Source: Lysobacterales bacterium (GTDB taxonomy: Bacteria; Pseudomonadota; Gammaproteobacteria; Xanthomonadales; Xanthomonadaceae). Taken from it: a stretch of 64,000 nt of DNA. The notes beneath the pieces are model-generated. The model saw only the letters and a program-made list of their open reading frames with translations. It was not told the DNA's origin and did no database searches. Location of the stretch: assembly GCA_014946745.1 (NCBI GenBank), contig JADCRD010000003.1, positions 496,001-560,000 of the forward strand. Direction: 5' to 3'. Of this stretch, positions 1 to 9,465 are shown piece after piece; position 1 is the stretch's first letter; every line of letters starts with the position of its first letter. A program made the translations under genes and the position numbers.

Positions 1-1
1 A

Positions 2-676
2 GCCTGGCCGCAGCAGCCGGTGGTGCGGGTCGAAGATGCCTTCGGCAACCCGGTGAACTCGCCTGCGACCGTGACCCTGTCCCTGGCCTCCGGTACCGGC
101 CCGCTGGTCTGCGACGCCAATCCGGTGACCGCGGTGGCGGGCGTGGCGAGCTTCAGCGGCTGCCGCATCAATACCGCCGGCACGGTCACCCTGACTGCCA
201 GTGCGGCGGGTCTGGGTAGCGCAGTCACCGCGCCCAGCGTGGTCATCGGCGCCGGCGTGCCGGATCGACTGGTGTTCACGACGCTACCGTCCGCCCAGGC
301 CAACGTCGGTGCGGCCTGGCCGCAGCAGCCGGCGGTGTCGATCCAGGACGCCTTCGGCAACGTGGTCACCGCGGCCACCACGCCGATCACGCTGGCGCTG
401 GCCAGCGGCGCAGGTCCGCTGGTCTGCACCAGCAATCCGGTGACGCCGGTGGCGGGCGTGGCCCAGTTCGCCGGCTGTCGCTTGAGCTCCGCGGGCGTGG
501 TGACCCTGACGGCCAGCACGTCCGGCATTGCTGCAACCACGACACAGCCGCAGGTGTCGGCGGTGCAGGCGCGCGCGGCTGTGGTGCCCACTACCGACCG
601 CTGGGCACTGCTGCTGCTGATCGCCCTGGTGGTGGCGGTGGCGCTGAGTCAGCGTGCGATGCTTCGCGCAGAGTGA
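2..676 (+). CDS. Surface protein with Ig-like repeats, 3' part only
   Basis: The gene enters from the left edge, so only its last 224 codons are visible and the reading frame is open from base 2. Two similar segments can be seen, each with a WPQQP motif followed by a DAFGN motif and a TLTAS strand. This is the look of bacterial Ig-like (invasin/filamin type) repeats in extracellular proteins. The C-terminus has a VPTTDRWALLLL motif, a hydrophobic segment and a few basic residues. It resembles the IPTL-CTERM sorting signal, although the usual Leu after the PT is replaced by Thr. I infer a secreted or surface-attached adhesin-like protein; the real N-terminal domain is outside the window. Confidence 0.75.
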   Translation, partial: AWPQQPVVRVEDAFGNPVNSPATVTLSLASGTGPLVCDANPVTAVAGVASFSGCRINTAGTVTLTASAAGLGSAVTAPSVVIGAGVPDRLVFTTLPSAQANVGAAWPQQPAVSIQDAFGNVVTAATTPITLALASGAGPLVCTSNPVTPVAGVAQFAGCRLSSAGVVTLTASTSGIAATTTQPQVSAVQARAAVVPTTDRWALLLLIALVVAVALSQRAMLRAE

Positions 677-834
677 GCGCCGTGTTCTCACGGCGCTGAG
701 TGAAGCCGCTGCCGTCCCGCGTTGACCCGAAACCGGGGGATGCCTGACGGCAGCGCAGCAGCGGGGACACGCCGCGGGAGTGGCGCGTCCCCGTTGCCCT
801 GTGTCCTCCGCTGTCCAGCCTCTGGAGACCGATC

Positions 835-2190
835 ATGCGCACGCGTCACTGCCGACTGTTCCACCTCGCCCTTGTGGTGCTGCTTGCGGGTCTCGCCCCT
901 GGCCTCGCTGCGGCGGCGAAGATCGATCCCGAGGTCGAGCAGGCGCTGCGCAGCACTGGCACTGTGCGCGTGCTGGTGTGGATCGAGGCCCCCGCCGCAC
1001 GCCAGAGCAGCTCCGCGGCCAAGGCGGCCGTGGCCGAGCTGCTGGCCGCGCACCCGGCGCTCGAAGCCAAGATCCGGCGTCGATTCGAAACCCTGCCGGC
1101 GTTCGCGGCCGAGCTGGCCGCCGAGGATCTCGATCGCCTGCGTCGCAGCGACACAGGGGTTCGCATCGGCCTGGATGTAGGCGGCGGCGGCGGGCTGCTG
1201 GAGTCGATTCCGCTGGCCCAGGTGCAGCCGGTGCAGCTGGCCGGGCTGGACGGCAGCGGCCGCAAGGTGGTGATCATCGACAGCGGCCTGCGGCTCGATC
1301 ACCTGAGCTTCGCCGGGCGCGTCGTCGACGAGGCCTGCTTCTGCACGACCTGCTGCCCGAACGGTCAGATCACCCAGTTCGGGCCGGGGGCGGCGCTGGA
1401 TGCGCATGGGCATGGCACCAATGTCGGCGGCATCGCCGTGGGTGCTGCGGGAGTCAGCGGTGTGCCGCGCGGCGTGGCCTCAGGCGCCAGCATCGTCGCG
1501 GTCCGCGTGCTCGACCAGAACAACAGCTTCTGCTGTTCGTCCGACGTGATTGCGGCGTATGACTGGGTGCGCGTGAATCACCCGGACGCGACCGTGATCA
1601 ATGCCAGCTTGGGCACCAGCGCGCGCTTCCAAGGGAACTGTGACGCCGCCGCCACCTTCACCCAGACGTTTGCTACGGTCATCAACAACCTGCGCGGGCT
1701 CGGCGTGCTGGCGACGGTGTCGAGCGGCAACAACGGCTCGTCGATCGACATGCAGGCGCCTGCCTGCGTCGCGTCGGCGCTGGCGGTAGGCGCGGTGTAC
1801 GACGCCAGCGTGGGCAGCGCGAGCTTCGGCAACGTGTGTACGGCGGCGACCACCGCGGCCGACCAGGTGACCTGCTTCTCCAATCTCAGCACCACCACGG
1901 ACCTCTTGGCGCCGGGCGCGCCGGTGACCGCTGCGGGTCGCAGCGGTGCGAGCGCCACCTCGACTTTCTCGGGGACATCGATGGCTGCGCCGATGACGGC
2001 GGGTTGCATCGCCCTGCTGAAGCAGGCCGTGCCCGAGGCGACGCCCGACGCGATCGAAGCGGCGCTTGAAGCATCTACGGTGCGTCTGCTGCGCCCGCCG
2101 ATGACCCAGAGCTACCCGCGGCTGGACTGCGCCGCGGCGCTGCTGCAACTCACGCCCGAGCTGTTCTCCAACGGGTTCGAGGCGCCCTGA
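835..2190 (+). CDS. Secreted subtilisin-like serine peptidase (S8 family)
   Basis: This 451-residue protein starts with a typical signal peptide (residues 1 to about 26) and continues into a short pro-region and an S8 catalytic domain. The triad is complete: Asp149 in VVIIDSGL, His193 in HGHGTNVGG and Ser382 in FSGTSMAAP, with an oxyanion Asn near 299-300 in SSGNN. A cysteine-rich insert (CFCTTCC, about residues 168-174) lies between the Asp and His motifs and may form disulfides. The protein ends in ELFSNGFEAP, a tail seen on many secreted Lysobacterales proteins and probably a sorting or secretion signal. It should act outside the cytoplasm on proteins; the substrate cannot be read from sequence. 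It appears monocistronic. Confidence 0.9.
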   Translation: MRTRHCRLFHLALVVLLAGLAPGLAAAAKIDPEVEQALRSTGTVRVLVWIEAPAARQSSSAAKAAVAELLAAHPALEAKIRRRFETLPAFAAELAAEDLDRLRRSDTGVRIGLDVGGGGGLLESIPLAQVQPVQLAGLDGSGRKVVIIDSGLRLDHLSFAGRVVDEACFCTTCCPNGQITQFGPGAALDAHGHGTNVGGIAVGAAGVSGVPRGVASGASIVAVRVLDQNNSFCCSSDVIAAYDWVRVNHPDATVINASLGTSARFQGNCDAAATFTQTFATVINNLRGLGVLATVSSGNNGSSIDMQAPACVASALAVGAVYDASVGSASFGNVCTAATTAADQVTCFSNLSTTTDLLAPGAPVTAAGRSGASATSTFSGTSMAAPMTAGCIALLKQAVPEATPDAIEAALEASTVRLLRPPMTQSYPRLDCAAALLQLTPELFSNGFEAP

Positions 2191-2410
2191 GCCGGCGCCG
2201 ATCGGCGACGCGGCTGTTGACATGAGCCTGCGTCGCCGCTGCTGGGCGACGCGGCTTTCGTTTGCGCTTGCGTCGCCGCTGCTGCGCGACGCCGCTTTCG
2301 TGTGGGCCTGCCTCGCCGCGGCTGCGCGACGCGGCTCTCGTGTGGGCCTGCGTCGCCGCTGCAGTTCGACGCGGCTCTTGGTGTGGGCTTCTGCCGCCGC
2401 TGCTCCGCGC
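2190..2410. repeat. Tandem 40-bp hairpin repeat, about 5 units
   Basis: Directly after the subtilase stop codon, a unit beginning GCGTCGCCGCTGCT recurs at 2230, 2270, 2310 and 2350, exactly every 40 bp, with degenerate units on both sides. Each unit carries a short inverted repeat (GCGTCGC with GCGACGC), so the transcript could fold into a row of small hairpins. The array lies between two convergent genes and may act as a transcription end or RNA-stabilising element. Translated products of the region are only frames through the repeat. Confidence 0.75.
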
Positions 2411-2464
2411 GGTCGCGCGTCGAGTGCGCTTGAGGCGGCGCTGGGCAGCCTCGCGGCCTCGCGC

Positions 2465-2761
2465 TCAGCGCTCGCCCAGACGTTCCCAGAAACTGCTGGG
2501 CAGCGGGTCGATGTCGGCTTTGCCCAGCTTCTCGCGTGCTCGCGCCGGCGGCGGCTCGCTGCGATGCGGGCGTCGGCAGCAGACGCGCACGACATAGCCT
2601 TCGCCCGCGGTGTCCTGTACCTCGGCGCTCAGCGCTTCGCCCTGGCGAAGTGCCTGGTTGATGGCTGCGCCCAGTGCGCGCAGCGCTTGCGGGGTTCCGA
2701 CCACGGTCGGCATGTCGCGCGGGAAGTCCTGCCCGTAGACATGCAGGATCAGATCAGGCAT
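2465..2761 (-). CDS. Hypothetical protein, 98 aa
   Basis: I do not recognise this family. The chosen start gives the N-terminus MPDLILHVYGQDFPRD, and longer versions run into low-complexity Pro/Arg sequence that looks untranslated. The protein has an alpha/beta-like first half and a basic, proline-rich middle (RRPHRSEPPPARAR), and ends in FWERLGER. It has no signal peptide or membrane segment, so it is probably cytoplasmic. It follows the FmdB-type gene on the same strand after a gap of about 125 bp and may be co-transcribed with it. Confidence 0.6.
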   Translation of the reverse strand: MPDLILHVYGQDFPRDMPTVVGTPQALRALGAAINQALRQGEALSAEVQDTAGEGYVVRVCCRRPHRSEPPPARAREKLGKADIDPLPSSFWERLGER

Positions 2762-2887
2762 CAGCGGTCTCCGGGGCGGCACATCCGGCTGTGCCGCGCA
2801 TGCGAAGCCCTCATGCAAGGTCTGCGCCGGCTGGAGTCGCGCCAGCGCGTCGCGCGTCGCAGGCGGGCGCAAGCCCGCGTGCCGGGC

Positions 2888-3193
2888 TCAGCCGCTGGTG
2901 CCAGTCGAGGCGGGCTTGCTGTCCGCGCTGGCCGCCGGCTTGGACTCGGTGGCAGCGGGGCTGGTGCCCGAACCGCTGCTGTCGCCGGCGAGGTTGCGCT
3001 TCTTGTCGCTGTCTTTCTTGAAATCGGTTTCGTACCAGCCGCCGCCGGCCAGTCGGAAGCTTGGCGCGCTGATCTGGCGCCGCACCTGTTCGGCGCCGCA
3101 GGCGGGGCAGGTGGTCGGATCGGCGTCAGCGAGCTTCTGCAGGCGCTCAAAGCTGTGGCCGCAGGCGCCGCATTCGAATCCGTAGAGGGGCAT
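2888..3193 (-). CDS. FmdB-family zinc-ribbon protein
   Basis: A 101-residue protein beginning MPLYGFECGACGHSFE, with a second CPACG pair about 20 residues later. These two CxxC knuckles form the small zinc ribbon of the FmdB (CxxC_CxxC_SSSS) family, and the SAPSFRLAGGGWYETDFK stretch is also typical. The C-terminal third is a Ser/Ala/Lys-rich flexible tail. FmdB was first described as a putative regulator near formamidase genes, but the general function of the family is unknown. The internal Met start is preferred because the family always begins MP-x-Y-x-[FY]-C. Confidence 0.85.
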   Translation of the reverse strand: MPLYGFECGACGHSFERLQKLADADPTTCPACGAEQVRRQISAPSFRLAGGGWYETDFKKDSDKKRNLAGDSSGSGTSPAATESKPAASADSKPASTGTSG

Positions 3194-3294
3194 GGGGTGC
3201 TCCGGGCAGTGCAAAGGGTGGCGCACACATGGTGCCAATCAGCGCGAATTCAAGCGCGCCGCGTCCAACGGCCCCGCGCCCAACCGAATCGCAT

Positions 3295-3361
3295 GCACAG
3301 GGTGGCACAAGACCCACCCTGTGCAGGTACGGCGATTCCATAGGGTGGGTCTCGACCCACC
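3295..3361. repeat. Two intergenic palindromes (GGTGGGTC family)
   Basis: The first hairpin, 3295-3324, pairs GCACAGGGTGG with CCACCCTGTGC. The second, 3339-3361, has the form CATA-GGGTGGGTC-TC-GACCCACC and belongs to a family also found near 16.3-17.0, 34.3-34.4 and 39.6-39.9 kb. They lie downstream of ilvE on its strand and upstream of the FmdB-type gene, so they could end the ilv transcript, although no T-run follows. Confidence 0.8.
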
Positions 3362-3420
3362 GAAGCCTGAAACCCGCCACCGACCACAGCAGCCCGGCCC
3401 GCTGAGGCGCGGACTTTGCC

Positions 3421-4281
3421 TCAATAGGCGGTCAGCCACCCGCTGCGCGAGGCTTCCTGCCCGGTGACCACGCGCTGGTACAACCTGCGTAGTTCGAGGC
3501 TGATCGGATTCGCGCCCAGTTCGCGCGCATCCAAGCAACCGACCTGGGCGATCTCGGCCGAGGTGCCGGTGAGGAAGATCTCGTCGGCGTCCTTCAATTC
3601 TTCCAGCGACACTGGACGCGCGTCCGCGCCGGCCAGCTCGATGACGGTGGCGCGGGTGATGCCGGGCAGGGCGTCGGGGTGTTCGACCGCGGTGACGCGA
3701 CCGTTCTTGACCATGAACACGTTCTCGCCGGTGCACTCGACCACCTGGCCTTGCGCATCGGTGAACAGGGCCTCGCCGAAGCCGCGCGAGGTGGCCTCGC
3801 GCTTGGCCAGGATCGAATTGACGTAGGCGCCGCAGAGCTTCAGAGGCGGTATCGCCGCGGCCGTGTTGCGCCGGTACGGGCTGTGCGCGAGCTTGACCCG
3901 CTCGCTGCCGAGATGCGGCTTCCACGGCATCGAGGCCACCAGCACATCCTCGCCCAGCACTTCGACATCGAGCCCGAGGCCGCCGCGCGCATAGGTCGCC
4001 AGCGGGCGGATGTAGGCGTCGCGGTGCCGGTTCTCGCGCAGCACGGCGAGCGTCGCCGCCTCGAACTCGCTGATCGAAAAGCGGATGCCCAGCGCCTCGC
4101 AGCCAAGCGCCATGCGATCGAGATGATCGCGCAGGCGGAACACCGCGGCGCCGTCCGGCGTGGCGTAGGCGCGGATGCCCTCGAACACACCGGTGCCGTA
4201 GTGCAGGCCGTGCGCCAGCGGGTGGATGCCGACCTCGTCGACGCGGACGATGTCCCCGTTGTACCAGAGGCTCAGGGACAT
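3421..4281 (-). CDS. ilvE: Branched-chain amino acid aminotransferase
   Basis: This PLP-dependent class IV aminotransferase performs the last step of isoleucine, valine and leucine synthesis, moving an amino group from glutamate to the 2-oxo acid. The 286-residue product starts MSLSLWYNGD, with the conserved HYGTGVFEGIRAY motif near residue 27. The PLP lysine is Lys148 in IPPLKLCGAYVNS. The E-N-x-F motif (TGENVFMV), the LPGITR motif and the C-terminal GWL are all present. The start overlaps the ilvM stop by 10 bp, so the two are translationally coupled. A longer reading frame exists upstream but would extend into ilvM and has no family support. Confidence 0.95.
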   Translation of the reverse strand: MSLSLWYNGDIVRVDEVGIHPLAHGLHYGTGVFEGIRAYATPDGAAVFRLRDHLDRMALGCEALGIRFSISEFEAATLAVLRENRHRDAYIRPLATYARGGLGLDVEVLGEDVLVASMPWKPHLGSERVKLAHSPYRRNTAAAIPPLKLCGAYVNSILAKREATSRGFGEALFTDAQGQVVECTGENVFMVKNGRVTAVEHPDALPGITRATVIELAGADARPVSLEELKDADEIFLTGTSAEIAQVGCLDARELGANPISLELRRLYQRVVTGQEASRSGWLTAY

Positions 4282-4508
4282 TCGGCCACCTCCACCTTCA
4301 GGCAGTCGTAGAGCTTTTCCATCTGCCGGCACAGGCTCTCGGGCGAACGTTCGCCGCTCAGAGTCAGCTGGAGGCGCCAGGATTCCTCCTCGCCGCTGCG
4401 CTGGCCTTCGATGGCCAGCGGCGTGTAGCCGCGGCGCTCGGCCGTGCCCAGCACGCGCAGCAGCGCGCCTTCGGCCGGGCGCAGGGTCAGGTCAAGCCGG
4501 AATCGCAT
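4272..4508 (-). CDS. ilvM: Acetolactate synthase small subunit (ACT domain)
   Basis: A 78-residue protein of IlvM type (E. coli IlvM is about 87 residues). It is essentially one ACT-like fold: an opening strand ([11 protein letters not shown]), a helix with LLRVLGTAERRGY, a middle strand region and a final helix SLCRQMEKLYDC. It should bind the IlvG catalytic subunit and raise its activity. It overlaps the end of ilvG by 17 bp and the start of ilvE by 10 bp, and this order and packing are those of enterobacterial ilvGME. The short start is chosen because upstream sequence is ilvG coding sequence in another frame. Confidence 0.88.
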   Translation of the reverse strand: MRFRLDLTLRPAEGALLRVLGTAERRGYTPLAIEGQRSGEEESWRLQLTLSGERSPESLCRQMEKLYDCLKVEVAECP

Positions 4509-6254
4509 GGGCTTCGGTCTCGTCCAGCATGGTCGCGTTGCTGTGGTTGGGCGGCACCAGCGGCCAGACATTGGCGCGGGCATCGATGATCACGTGCAGC
4601 AGGGCCGGGCCCGGTGTCGCCATCAGCTCGCGCAGTGCGGCCTCGGTGTCCTCACGGCGCTCCAGACGCACGGCGGGGATGCCGAACACGCGGGTGAGTG
4701 CGGCGAAGTCGGGGTTATCGGAGAGGTCGATCTCGCTGAAGTTCTTCGCGAAAAAGAGCTCTTGCCACTGGCGGACCATGCCCAGCGAACTGTTGTCCAG
4801 CAGCACCATCTTGATCGGCAGCTTGCAGCGCGCGACGGTGGCCAGCTCCTGGATGTTCATCATGATGCTGCCGTCGCCGGAGACCAGCACGACGGGCCGA
4901 TCCGGGCAGCCGAACTGCGCTCCCATCGCCGCCGGCAGGCCGAAGCCCATGGTGCCCAGCGCGCCCGAGGTCAGATGGTTGCGCGGATGGTGGAAGCGCC
5001 AGTGCTGGGCCACCCACATCTGGTGCTGGCCGACGTCGCAGGCGACCACGGTGTCGGGCGGCATCAGCTCGGACAGGCGCTTCAGCAGGGCCGGCGCGTA
5101 CACGCCCTTGCCCGGCGCGTCGTAGCGCGGCGCGCTGGTCGCGCGCATGCGCTGGCAGCGCTGGTGCCAGTCCTCGCAGTTGCTGCGCGCCGCGGCCAGC
5201 CCGCGCAGCGAATCGCGCAAGTCGCCGTAGAGCGGCACGTCGGCACGCCGCAGCTTGCTGATCTCGGCCGGGTCGGCATCCAGATGGATCACCCGCGCGT
5301 TCTGCGCGAACTCGCTGAGCTTGCCGGTGGCGCGGTCGTCGAAGCGCGCGCCGACGCAGATCAGCAGGTCGCATTCCTGCACGGCGGTGTTCGCCGCACG
5401 GGTGCCGTGCATGCCCAGCATGCCGATCAGGTAGGGATGGTCCGGCGGCAGGTTGCCCTGGCCGCGCAGGGTCTGCACGGTCGGCAGACGGGCCGACTCG
5501 ACGAAGGCGCGGAACTCGGCGACCGCATCGCCCAGCACCACGCCTTGCCCGGCGTAGACCACCGGCCGTTCGGCCGAGGCGATCGCGGCGATCGCTTCGA
5601 TGAGATGCGCGGCCGAGGGCTGCGGCAGGGTGCCCTGCACCGAAGGCGGCAGCGGACGCAGATGCTGCGCCGGCGCGTTCTGCACGTCTTTCGGGAAATC
5701 GATCAGCACCGGCCCGGGCCGGCCGCTCTTGGCGATGCGGAAGGCTTCGTGGACGACCTTGGGCATGTCTTCGATCGAGCGCAGCAGGAAGCTGTGCTTC
5801 ACGATCGGCAGGGTCATGCCGTAGACGTCCAACTCCTGGAAGGCATCAGTGCCCATCAGGGTGGTGGGCACCTGGCCGGTCAGCACCACCATCGGCACCG
5901 AGTCCAGAAAGGCATCAGCGATGCCGGTGACCAGGTTGGACGCACCGGGGCCCGAGGTGGCCACGCACACGCCGACCTTGCCCGAGGCGCGCGCGAAGCC
6001 GTTGGCGGCGAGCGCGGCACCCTGCTCGTGGCGCACCAGGATGTGGCGCATCGGCGAGCCGGTGAGCGCGTCGTAGAAGGGCATGATCGCGCCGCCCGGG
6101 TAACCGAACAGCACCTCGGTGCCTTCGGCCTCAAGGCAGCGGGCCATCAGTTCGGCGCCGTTCTTGGCGGGCTTGAAGGCCGCCGTCGCAATCGGCGCGG
6201 CGGCGGGTTCGGCCGACGCGTCAGACGCGTCCAGGCTGTGGGCGGCGCGGGCGT

Positions 6255-6258
<4 letters not shown>
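4492..6258 (-). CDS. ilvG: Acetolactate synthase large (catalytic) subunit
   Basis: This 588-residue ThDP- and FAD-dependent enzyme condenses pyruvate with pyruvate or 2-oxobutanoate, the first common step of valine and isoleucine synthesis. The catalytic glutamate is Glu78 in RHEQGAA, the ThDP/Mg motif is GDGSIMMN, and the substrate-selecting Trp sits in SLGMVRQWQ. About 30 extra N-terminal residues rich in Ala/Ser precede the catalytic fold. The start codon overlaps the ilvC stop as ATGA. Pairing with an IlvM-type rather than an IlvH-type small subunit points to an AHAS II-like enzyme, which in E. coli resists valine feedback; whether that holds here is untested. Confidence 0.96.
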
Positions 6259-7295
<1,037 letters not shown>

Positions 7296-7368
7296 CGTCG
7301 GTTCCTTGGAAGGGCGCTGCGGTGGTGGGTGTGGGTCGTTCGCGGGGGCGAGGTTCTGGGCGTCTGCT

Positions 7369-9012
7369 TCAAGCGGTGGTGATCGCGCCGCGCGAGGCGG
7401 AGCTGACCAGCCGGGCGTACTTGGCCAGCACGCCGGTCTCAACGCGCGCAGCGATGCGGGCGGGGATGCGGCGCGACAGGTCGGCGCTGGTTTCGAGCAC
7501 GCGCCGATCGACGTCGATGATCACGGTGTCGCCGTCGGCCAGCTGCGCGATCGGGCCGCCGCGCGCGGCCTCGGGGCTGGCGTGGCCCACCATGAAGCCG
7601 TGGGTGGCGCCGCTGAAACGGCCGTCGGTGATCAGCGCGACTTCGTTGCCCAGGCCTTGGCCCACGAGTGCCGCGGTCACCGCCAGCATTTCGCGCATGC
7701 CGGGGCCGCCGGCCGGGCCCTCGAAGCGGATCACCACGATGTCGCCGGCCTTGATCTCGCGCGCCTGCACGGCGGCGAAGGCGGCGTCTTCCGAGTCGAA
7801 GACCTTGGCCGGGCCCTCGTGGCGGCGGCGGCCGTGGCCGGCCAGCTTGACGATGCAGCCCTCGGGCGCGAGGTTGCCGTAGAGGATCGAATAGCCGCCG
7901 GTGGGCTTGATCGGATGGCTGACCGGGCGAACAGCGTCCTGGTTCGGATCGCCGGCGGGGGCGGCATCGATCTCGGCGAAGAAGCTGCGGCCGCTGACGG
8001 TCGGTGCATCGGCCAGCAGGCCGGCGGCCTTCATCTCGCGGGCCACCAGCGCGGTGCCGCCCATCGTGTACAGCTCGGCGGCGGTGTAGCGGCCGCCGGG
8101 CTTGAGATCGGCAATCACCGGCACTTCGGAGGCCGCCTGGAACTCTTCCAGATCGAAGGCCACGCCGGCCTCGTGCGCGATCGCCAGCAGATGCAGGGCG
8201 GCATTGGTCGAACCGGCGGTGGCCGAGACCGCGCGGGCCGCATTGCGCAGGCTCTCGGCCGTGATGATCTCGCGCGGCAGCGGGCCCTGGTTTGCGAACA
8301 GGCGCATCACCTGTTCGCCGCAGGCCTCGGCTGCATCGCGCTTTTCCGGCGCGGGTGCGGGGATATCGTTCAGGCCCATCGGCGACAGGCCGAGGAAGGT
8401 CATCACCATCGCCATCGTGTTGGCGGTGAACTGGCCGCCGCAGGCGCCGGCGCCGGGGCAGGCGGCCTTCTCGACCTCGATCAGCTCGGCTTCGTCGATG
8501 CGCCCGGCCGAATGCGCGCCGACCGCCTCGAACACGTCTTGGATGGTGATCGCCTTGTCCTTGCAGCGGCCGGGCAGGATCGTGCCGCCGTAGAGGATCA
8601 GGCCGGGCAGATTGAGCCGGCCCAGCGCCATCGCGGCAGCAGGAATCGTCTTGTCGCAGCCGACCAGCAGCACCACGGCATCGAGACAGTGGCCGCGCAC
8701 CGCCAGCTCGATCGAATCGGCGATGACTTCGCGCGAGGGCAGCGAGGCGCGCATGCCTTCCGAGCCCATGGCGATGCCGTCGGTGACCGCGATCGTGTTG
8801 AACTCGATCGGCGTACCGCCGCCGCGCTTGATGCCGATGCCGACGTGCTGGGCCAGCTCGCGCAGGTTGATGTTGCAGGGGCTGACGTCGGACCAGGTAT
8901 GGACCACCGCCACCAGCGGCTTTGCGATCGCAGCGTCGTCCAGGCCTGTGGCGCGCAGCATGGCGCGGGCGGGGGCACGGGCGGGACCAGTCTTGATTGC
9001 GTCGCTCTGCAC
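7369..9012 (-). CDS. ilvD: Dihydroxy-acid dehydratase
   Basis: This Fe-S dehydratase converts 2,3-dihydroxy acids to 2-oxo acids in Val/Ile synthesis. The start taken is GTG at 9012 with AGGA about 9 nt upstream. It gives [14 protein letters not shown], which aligns with the usual family N-terminus, and 547 residues, close to normal length. The cluster cysteines are Cys46 ([10 protein letters not shown]), Cys119 (LVGCDKT) and Cys191 (GAGACGGQF). It is the first structural gene after the leader and attenuator and precedes ilvC by 73 bp. A longer frame runs upstream through the terminator hairpin, which is a further reason to reject it. Confidence 0.95.
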   Translation of the reverse strand: MQSDAIKTGPARAPARAMLRATGLDDAAIAKPLVAVVHTWSDVSPCNINLRELAQHVGIGIKRGGGTPIEFNTIAVTDGIAMGSEGMRASLPSREVIADSIELAVRGHCLDAVVLLVGCDKTIPAAAMALGRLNLPGLILYGGTILPGRCKDKAITIQDVFEAVGAHSAGRIDEAELIEVEKAACPGAGACGGQFTANTMAMVMTFLGLSPMGLNDIPAPAPEKRDAAEACGEQVMRLFANQGPLPREIITAESLRNAARAVSATAGSTNAALHLLAIAHEAGVAFDLEEFQAASEVPVIADLKPGGRYTAAELYTMGGTALVAREMKAAGLLADAPTVSGRSFFAEIDAAPAGDPNQDAVRPVSHPIKPTGGYSILYGNLAPEGCIVKLAGHGRRRHEGPAKVFDSEDAAFAAVQAREIKAGDIVVIRFEGPAGGPGMREMLAVTAALVGQGLGNEVALITDGRFSGATHGFMVGHASPEAARGGPIAQLADGDTVIIDVDRRVLETSADLSRRIPARIAARVETGVLAKYARLVSSASRGAITTA

Positions 9013-9070
9013 GGGGGGATTCCTGGTGGCGGTGGAAGGGCTGGCGTCGGCGGGGAGAAATCGAGGGCAA

Positions 9071-9105
9071 GAAAAAACCCCGCCTCGTTGCCGGGGCGGG
9101 GTTTT
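9071..9105 (-). terminator. Attenuator terminator of the ilv operon
   Basis: Read on the minus strand, an 11-bp perfect stem (AAAACCCCGCC with GGCGGGGTTTT) closes a 10-nt loop and is followed directly by more T residues, giving a run of six T. It lies 52 nt after the leader-peptide stop and about 60 nt before ilvD. A strong intrinsic terminator placed between a leader peptide and the first structural gene is the hallmark of transcription attenuation. Confidence 0.85.
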
Positions 9106-9157
9106 CGGTGTTTTCGGATCCTGGCCTGCTCTCAGGCTGTCTTCGGACCGTACTTTC

Positions 9158-9301
9158 CTATCCCGCGCCGGGTGGCAGGCCAATAAGAAGTACAAGTACA
9201 AGGAGCGCGAGCGCGGCGGCCGCGATGCGTGCATTCGCCGCCTGCACCTGAGCGGTGCGGGCAATGGCGGTAGCGCGGCGGCGGCTGGGCTGGCGATTCA
9301 T
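9158..9301 (-). CDS. ilvL: ilv operon leader peptide (attenuation)
   Basis: A 47-codon open frame upstream of ilvD ends in the run [17 protein letters not shown]. Ten of the twelve residues from 31 to 42 are Leu, Val or Ile, the three amino acids made by the operon. E. coli IlvL also has a Val/Ile cluster followed by PP near its end, so the resemblance extends to layout. Shortage of charged tRNA would stall the ribosome in the cluster and favour an antiterminator over the hairpin at 9071-9105. No clear Shine-Dalgarno sequence precedes the ATG, and the exact start is uncertain. A different frame through the region encodes a basic, unremarkable sequence. Confidence 0.78.
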   Translation of the reverse strand: MNRQPSRRRATAIARTAQVQAANARIAAAALALLVLVLLIGLPPGAG

Positions 9302-9309
9302 GCGCCGCA

Positions 9310-9338
9310 GCAAAGCACAGGCTTTCGCAGAGTGTCAA
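9310..9338 (-). promoter_or_regulatory. Candidate ilv operon promoter
   Basis: A perfect TTGACA (9338 down to 9333 on the minus strand) lies just before the leader peptide. At 17-nt spacing the -10 position reads CTTTGC, a poor match. If it is used, transcription would begin almost at the leader ATG, which would make the leader message leaderless and explain the missing ribosome site. This is tentative. Confidence 0.3.
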
Positions 9339-9465
9339 CAGCCGAAACGGCATTAGGCCAACTGCCGTCGAGGGCCGGCATTGTCGGCCGGCTGCGCTGG
9401 GCGCGCCCGCGCGGCTGGCCGTAAGGTCTCTACACTGGCCCGTGCATTGCAAGGAGCTGCCTATC

